Assembly (NCBI GenBank): GCA_016203425.1 | Contig: JACQMU010000042.1 | Coordinates: 1-8,827, forward strand | Origin: Candidatus Woesearchaeota archaeon | Lineage (GTDB): Archaea; Nanobdellota; Nanobdellia; Woesearchaeales; ARS49 | Reading direction: 5' to 3' | DNA: 8,827 bases | Shown here: piece by piece, positions 5,948 through 8,827 of the stretch | Layout: each line of letters opens with the position of its first letter | Position numbering within the stretch: the stretch's first letter is position 1 | Notes under the pieces: model-generated | Seen by the model: only the letters and a program-made list of their open reading frames with translations | Database searches by the model: none | What the model was told of the DNA's origin: nothing | Position numbers and translations under genes: made by a program

Positions 5948-6469
5948 ATGCCCACACTAATTGATGTCACAAAACAATTCAGGCAGTGCGACAATGCAAC
6001 AGTAAAAAACATTTACACAATCATCCTATTACGGCTAAAAGAAATACAGCGACAAATACAAAAACATGAACAAGAATTTTCTGAATTCCCAATAAAAGAA
6101 AACCCAGTAGCAAGCATGATAACACTCGCAAAAACAGAGATTGATGCACTACAAAGACTGCCAGACAGCTGCTTCAAAATAAAATTACACGCACTCGACC
6201 TCAGCATGCGGCTGGCACAATACAGAGACTGCATAGGAACAGCATTCTGCAAAAACGCGCACAATGCATACGACTGGCTGGCAAACAACATTATTGCTAT
6301 GCTCATGAAAGAAATACGAAGAGACATCAGCGACTTGGAATTAAGAGCAAACATCAACAACGAACTAACCAAATTCTACGCAGAACTCATACAAAACGCA
6401 GCACGAACATCACCACAAGAAACTGAAAAAGAAGACTACATCCCTATACCAAGAAGAAAAACAGCATAG
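5948..6469 (+). CDS. Unrecognised helical cytoplasmic protein
   Basis: This is a 173-residue protein. I chose ATG 5948 because a TATA box lies 26 bases upstream and because an extension to TTG 5810 would overlap the antitoxin-like gene with low-quality Asn/Lys/His-rich sequence. It has no signal peptide and no membrane segment. It looks almost wholly alpha-helical: about residues 15-46 (with a charged, coiled-coil-like KEIQRQIQKHEQE), 53-70, 76-95, 103-130 and 132-152. The tail is short, polar and basic (EDYIPIPRRKTA). There are four cysteines (14, 75, 95, 101); C95 and C101 with nearby H105 could bind a metal, but no known motif fits. I do not recognise the family. It has its own promoter, and its codons are A/C-biased like the genes further away and unlike the small gene before it. 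Confidence 0.8.
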   Translation: MPTLIDVTKQFRQCDNATVKNIYTIILLRLKEIQRQIQKHEQEFSEFPIKENPVASMITLAKTEIDALQRLPDSCFKIKLHALDLSMRLAQYRDCIGTAFCKNAHNAYDWLANNIIAMLMKEIRRDISDLELRANINNELTKFYAELIQNAARTSPQETEKEDYIPIPRRKTA

Positions 6470-6504
6470 TTAAAACAAAAATAATAGATTCTCTCGTTGT
6501 AAAA

Positions 6505-6614
6505 GCCGCTGCAGCAGACAGCACGACGGCCGTGTCGCGAACTTTGTTCAGCTCCACGTCCTACGTGACAGCCCGAAGGGCGCAACCCCAGTCACGTCGT
6601 GCGTCAGCAGCGGC
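6505..6614 (+). ncRNA. Putative structured RNA, 110-base three-way junction, copy 2
   Basis: Same architecture and length as 3488-3597. P1 is 6505-6512 with 6607-6614, 6517-6519 with 6603-6605, and 6521-6528 with 6595-6602. P2 is 6528-6529 and 6531-6534 with 6555-6558 and 6560-6561 around a C/T mismatch, and its loop holds GAAC-TTT-GTTC (6539-6549). P3 is 6565-6569 with 6591-6595 enclosing GCCC-GAA-GGGC (6571-6581). Shared unpaired or junction bases are GACGG (6525-6529), CCTA (6560-6563), the GAA loop and ACCC (6585-6588). It lies 35 bases after one stop codon and upstream of the next gene's TATA box. A weak AAATAATA (6479-6486) sits about 26 bases before its 5' end and could be its own promoter. 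The strand is assumed; function and family are unknown. Confidence 0.65.
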
Positions 6615-6644
6615 TATTAACACTTTATTCTTGTCGCAGTTAAC

Positions 6645-6654
6645 TTTATATATA
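6645..6654 (+). promoter_or_regulatory. TATA box of the protein B gene
   Basis: TTTATATATA is the strongest TATA box in the window. A transcription start about 26 bases on would fall near 6675. That is after the ATG at 6669 and about 15 bases before the ATG at 6690, so it favours 6690 as the start. Confidence 0.75.
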
Positions 6655-6689
6655 CTGCTTTCTGTTTTATGCACAAAAAGAGCGTAAAA

Positions 6690-8827
6690 ATGCTGCGAAA
6701 AGGACAAATTACTATATTCATAATTCTCGCACTTGTTCTTGTGCTTTCAATCGGCACGTACACATACATAACATCAAGAGGAGAACTACAACACATAGAA
6801 GCACAAAGGCCTGCAATCCAGCAAGCACCAACAGAATTTACACCAGTAGTTGAATACGTCACTAACTGCCTTTACAACACAGCAAAAACCGCACTGATAA
6901 AAATCGGCGAAAGCGGCGGATATTTAGATACAACAAAAATCAAAACAAACCCATTCGAACCAACAGAAGCAGACGGTGTTGAGTTTTCGCCAGGCTCAGA
7001 ATTAGTAATACCATACTGGTGGCACTTAAAAGACAAAAATGAATGCGAAGGAAATTGCAATTTTGAAAACAAAATGCTGCCACTAAACGGGCGCAGCTCA
7101 ATAGAAACACAAATAGACGATTACATTAATGAAAATTTAGACCTGTGCCTTGCAAACTTCAACGCCATAGAACAACAAGGATACAAGATTAATGCAAACA
7201 AAAAACCAGCAGCAAGAACAACCATTGCAAAAGATGATGTTTTTGTAACACTAACATACCCATTAAACATAGATAAAAAAGGCGCAACACACAAAATTGA
7301 CACGTTCTACTCAGCACTGCCAGTCAACTTTAAAGAAATGTATGAAGTTGCTGAAGAATTAACAAAATTACAAGCAGAAAACAATTACTTAGAAAAAGAC
7401 ATCCGCGAACTTATTGATGTATTCTCACGACTTGACAAAGAAGCACTGCCACCAGTATCAGACTTACGCATAAACTTTGGCGTAGGAACACTATGGGTGA
7501 AGTTAAACATAGAAAAACAATTAAAACAAATATTAAGCAGCTACATACCATTATTACAAGCCGCAGGAACAATAACACACAAGTATTTGAAAGCACCAAC
7601 AAGCACTGAAGACAAAGAATTATACGAAACTTTGTACAACAGAGGAATGATAATTCCATTAGAAAAAGACCACCCAACAATAGGCGTAACGTACAGCTAT
7701 TTAGACTGGTGGAAACCCTACGTCGACATAAGCGGATGCAAAGGGCAATTATGCCAGCCAGAAAGCTTTGGAACAACACTCGGCATGCTCTTCGGAATAC
7801 AAAGATACAATTTTGCTTACGACATCAGCCTGCCGGTACTTGTTGAAATAAAAAACCCATTTGCATTTAACGGCGAAGGATACACTTTAAACTTTGCACT
7901 CGAAGCAAACATGAGAAATAACAAACCAATGCCTGCAGAATTCAAGCCATTACGGCCAGTAGCAGACGTTGGAGTGCCAACAATGTTCTGCGATGTAGAC
8001 AAAAGAAACGGCGGTGTTTTAAACGTAACAATAATTGACGGAAAAACCAAAAAATCAGTAGACGAAGCACTAATAATTTACAATTGCGGCACAGAAAGCT
8101 GCGCACTTGGAACAACAGAAAAAGGACTGCTTAAAACAATGATGCCAAAATGTTTAGGTGGGGTCTTAAGTGCAGAAAAGTATGACTACCACCCCACATT
8201 TATTCCATTTGACATTCTCAGCGAAGATAATAGAAATACAACAATAACTCTTGAACCATACAGATACGTGGACTTTTCTGTCAAAAAATATTTGCTGAAA
8301 AAAGGCATAGGCTGGCAACTGGACATAAACAACCCAGACCCACAAGCACACGACGAACAAACATTAATTACACTCGAAAGAAAAACAATGCCGCTGGAAG
8401 AACCATTCACAGCATTCGGAGAAATATTTGGAGGAAAATTATCCAAAGAAGAAGACTATTCAAACAACATAAGAATGCTGCCAGGAGAATATTCTGTAAA
8501 ACTATACACAATAAAATACCCAAAACCCCCAATCATCATACCAAAAGAACGACGATGCTTCAAAGGCGGCATCTTAGATGAAAAAAAATGCTATTATGTG
8601 CCAGAAGAAGACATGGTATTTGACAAAAAACAACCACTGCCAAACGGCGGAGCAGAATATGAATTAACTGTAACAAAAGAAGACCTTGATGACACAAAAG
8701 AAATAGAATGGAAAGTATTAAATTTCGCACTCGACAAAGTGCTGGAAGTTGATAGGAAGATAGAGGATTTAGACCAGCTTGGCAAATTACAAGAATACTC
8801 AGAACTCGCAAAAGAACAATTAAAACC
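6690..8827 (+). CDS. Large membrane-anchored surface protein, paralogue of the 1101-3383 product (protein B, 3' end outside window)
   Basis: There are 712 full codons with no stop, and the last two bases (CC) add a Pro. ATG 6690 is preferred over 6669 because of TATA placement and because it gives a compact MLRKGQITIFIIL start. That start has a class III-like K-G-Q site followed by a hydrophobic helix (7-27). Landmarks shared with protein A, in the same order, are GGYLD (76-80), YWWHLK (109-114) with Cys119 and Cys123, CLANF (153-157), QGYKI (163-167), PPVSD (254-258), AYDIS (376-380), GYTLNFALEANMR (397-409), FCD (433-435), a carboxypeptidase-regulatory-like domain (432-510) with CGT, MPKC and YHP, and LPGEY (597-601). 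LGKLQEYS (697-704) matches LGKTKEYT near A's C-terminus, so only a few residues should be missing. It lacks A's Cys-rich insert. It is stand-alone with its own promoter. The function is unknown. Confidence 0.88.
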   Translation, partial: MLRKGQITIFIILALVLVLSIGTYTYITSRGELQHIEAQRPAIQQAPTEFTPVVEYVTNCLYNTAKTALIKIGESGGYLDTTKIKTNPFEPTEADGVEFSPGSELVIPYWWHLKDKNECEGNCNFENKMLPLNGRSSIETQIDDYINENLDLCLANFNAIEQQGYKINANKKPAARTTIAKDDVFVTLTYPLNIDKKGATHKIDTFYSALPVNFKEMYEVAEELTKLQAENNYLEKDIRELIDVFSRLDKEALPPVSDLRINFGVGTLWVKLNIEKQLKQILSSYIPLLQAAGTITHKYLKAPTSTEDKELYETLYNRGMIIPLEKDHPTIGVTYSYLDWWKPYVDISGCKGQLCQPESFGTTLGMLFGIQRYNFAYDISLPVLVEIKNPFAFNGEGYTLNFALEANMRNNKPMPAEFKPLRPVADVGVPTMFCDVDKRNGGVLNVTIIDGKTKKSVDEALIIYNCGTESCALGTTEKGLLKTMMPKCLGGVLSAEKYDYHPTFIPFDILSEDNRNTTITLEPYRYVDFSVKKYLLKKGIGWQLDINNPDPQAHDEQTLITLERKTMPLEEPFTAFGEIFGGKLSKEEDYSNNIRMLPGEYSVKLYTIKYPKPPIIIPKERRCFKGGILDEKKCYYVPEEDMVFDKKQPLPNGGAEYELTVTKEDLDDTKEIEWKVLNFALDKVLEVDRKIEDLDQLGKLQEYSELAKEQLK

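Noticed and set aside
6505..6614. 5S rRNA, because of the similar length and three-way junction
   Set aside because: The hallmark CCGAACTC loop and other 5S conserved bases are absent, and two strongly diverged copies would not be expected.
6505..6614. Integron attC site or terminal-inverted-repeat mobile element
   Set aside because: No RYYYAAC/GTTRRRY ends flank the stems in either copy, no target-site duplication is visible, and no integrase or transposase is in the window.
6669..6689. Alternative start of protein B at ATG 6669
   Set aside because: It lies only 20 bases from the TATA box centre, probably upstream of the transcription start. It is not excluded.
1..8827. CRISPR arrays, tRNA genes and insertion sequences
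   Set aside because: No regularly spaced direct repeats, no tRNA T-arm pattern and no transposase-like coding frame were seen on either strand.

Overview
The window reads as DPANN-type archaeal DNA, and Woesearchaeota or Pacearchaeota-like is my best guess. The evidence is as follows. TATA boxes sit 26 to 28 bases before several start codons, which implies leaderless mRNAs. There are surface proteins with class III (pilin-like) N-termini of the KGQITIF kind. Methionine synthase is a two-protein form. There is a small VapB-like antitoxin. The genes are A/C-rich on the coding strand, while the gaps between them hold GC-rich structured elements. All genes are on the plus strand.

Positions 1-3383 hold three tightly packed genes that probably form one operon. 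They are the 3' end of a secreted beta-rich protein, a six-helix membrane protein, and a 760-residue membrane-anchored surface protein with a carboxypeptidase-regulatory-like domain ('protein A'). At 6690 to the window end lies a diverged paralogue ('protein B') under its own promoter, probably lacking only a few C-terminal residues.

Positions 3696-5638 hold a two-gene cobalamin-independent methionine synthase operon, joined by an ATGA overlap and with a strong internal Shine-Dalgarno. The first protein is a barrel without zinc ligands. The second keeps all four (His196, Cys198, Glu220, Cys294). Positions 5710-6469 hold a small VapB-like antitoxin without a clear toxin partner, and an unrecognised 173-residue helical protein.

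The most novel material is between genes. Two GC-rich elements, 3488-3597 and 6505-6614, are both exactly 110 bases long. They fold into the same three-way junction, share spacing and conserved junction bases, and differ by compensatory changes in their stems. This is direct evidence for a conserved structured RNA, or a folded single-stranded DNA element, that I do not recognise. Each lies after one gene and upstream of the TATA box of the next, so neither is an ordinary leader riboswitch. Just upstream of the first copy, 3385-3474 holds two hairpins whose loops are complementary over 9 bases, giving a kissing-loop or two-state structure. Before the antitoxin gene is a GC-rich 14-base tandem repeat.
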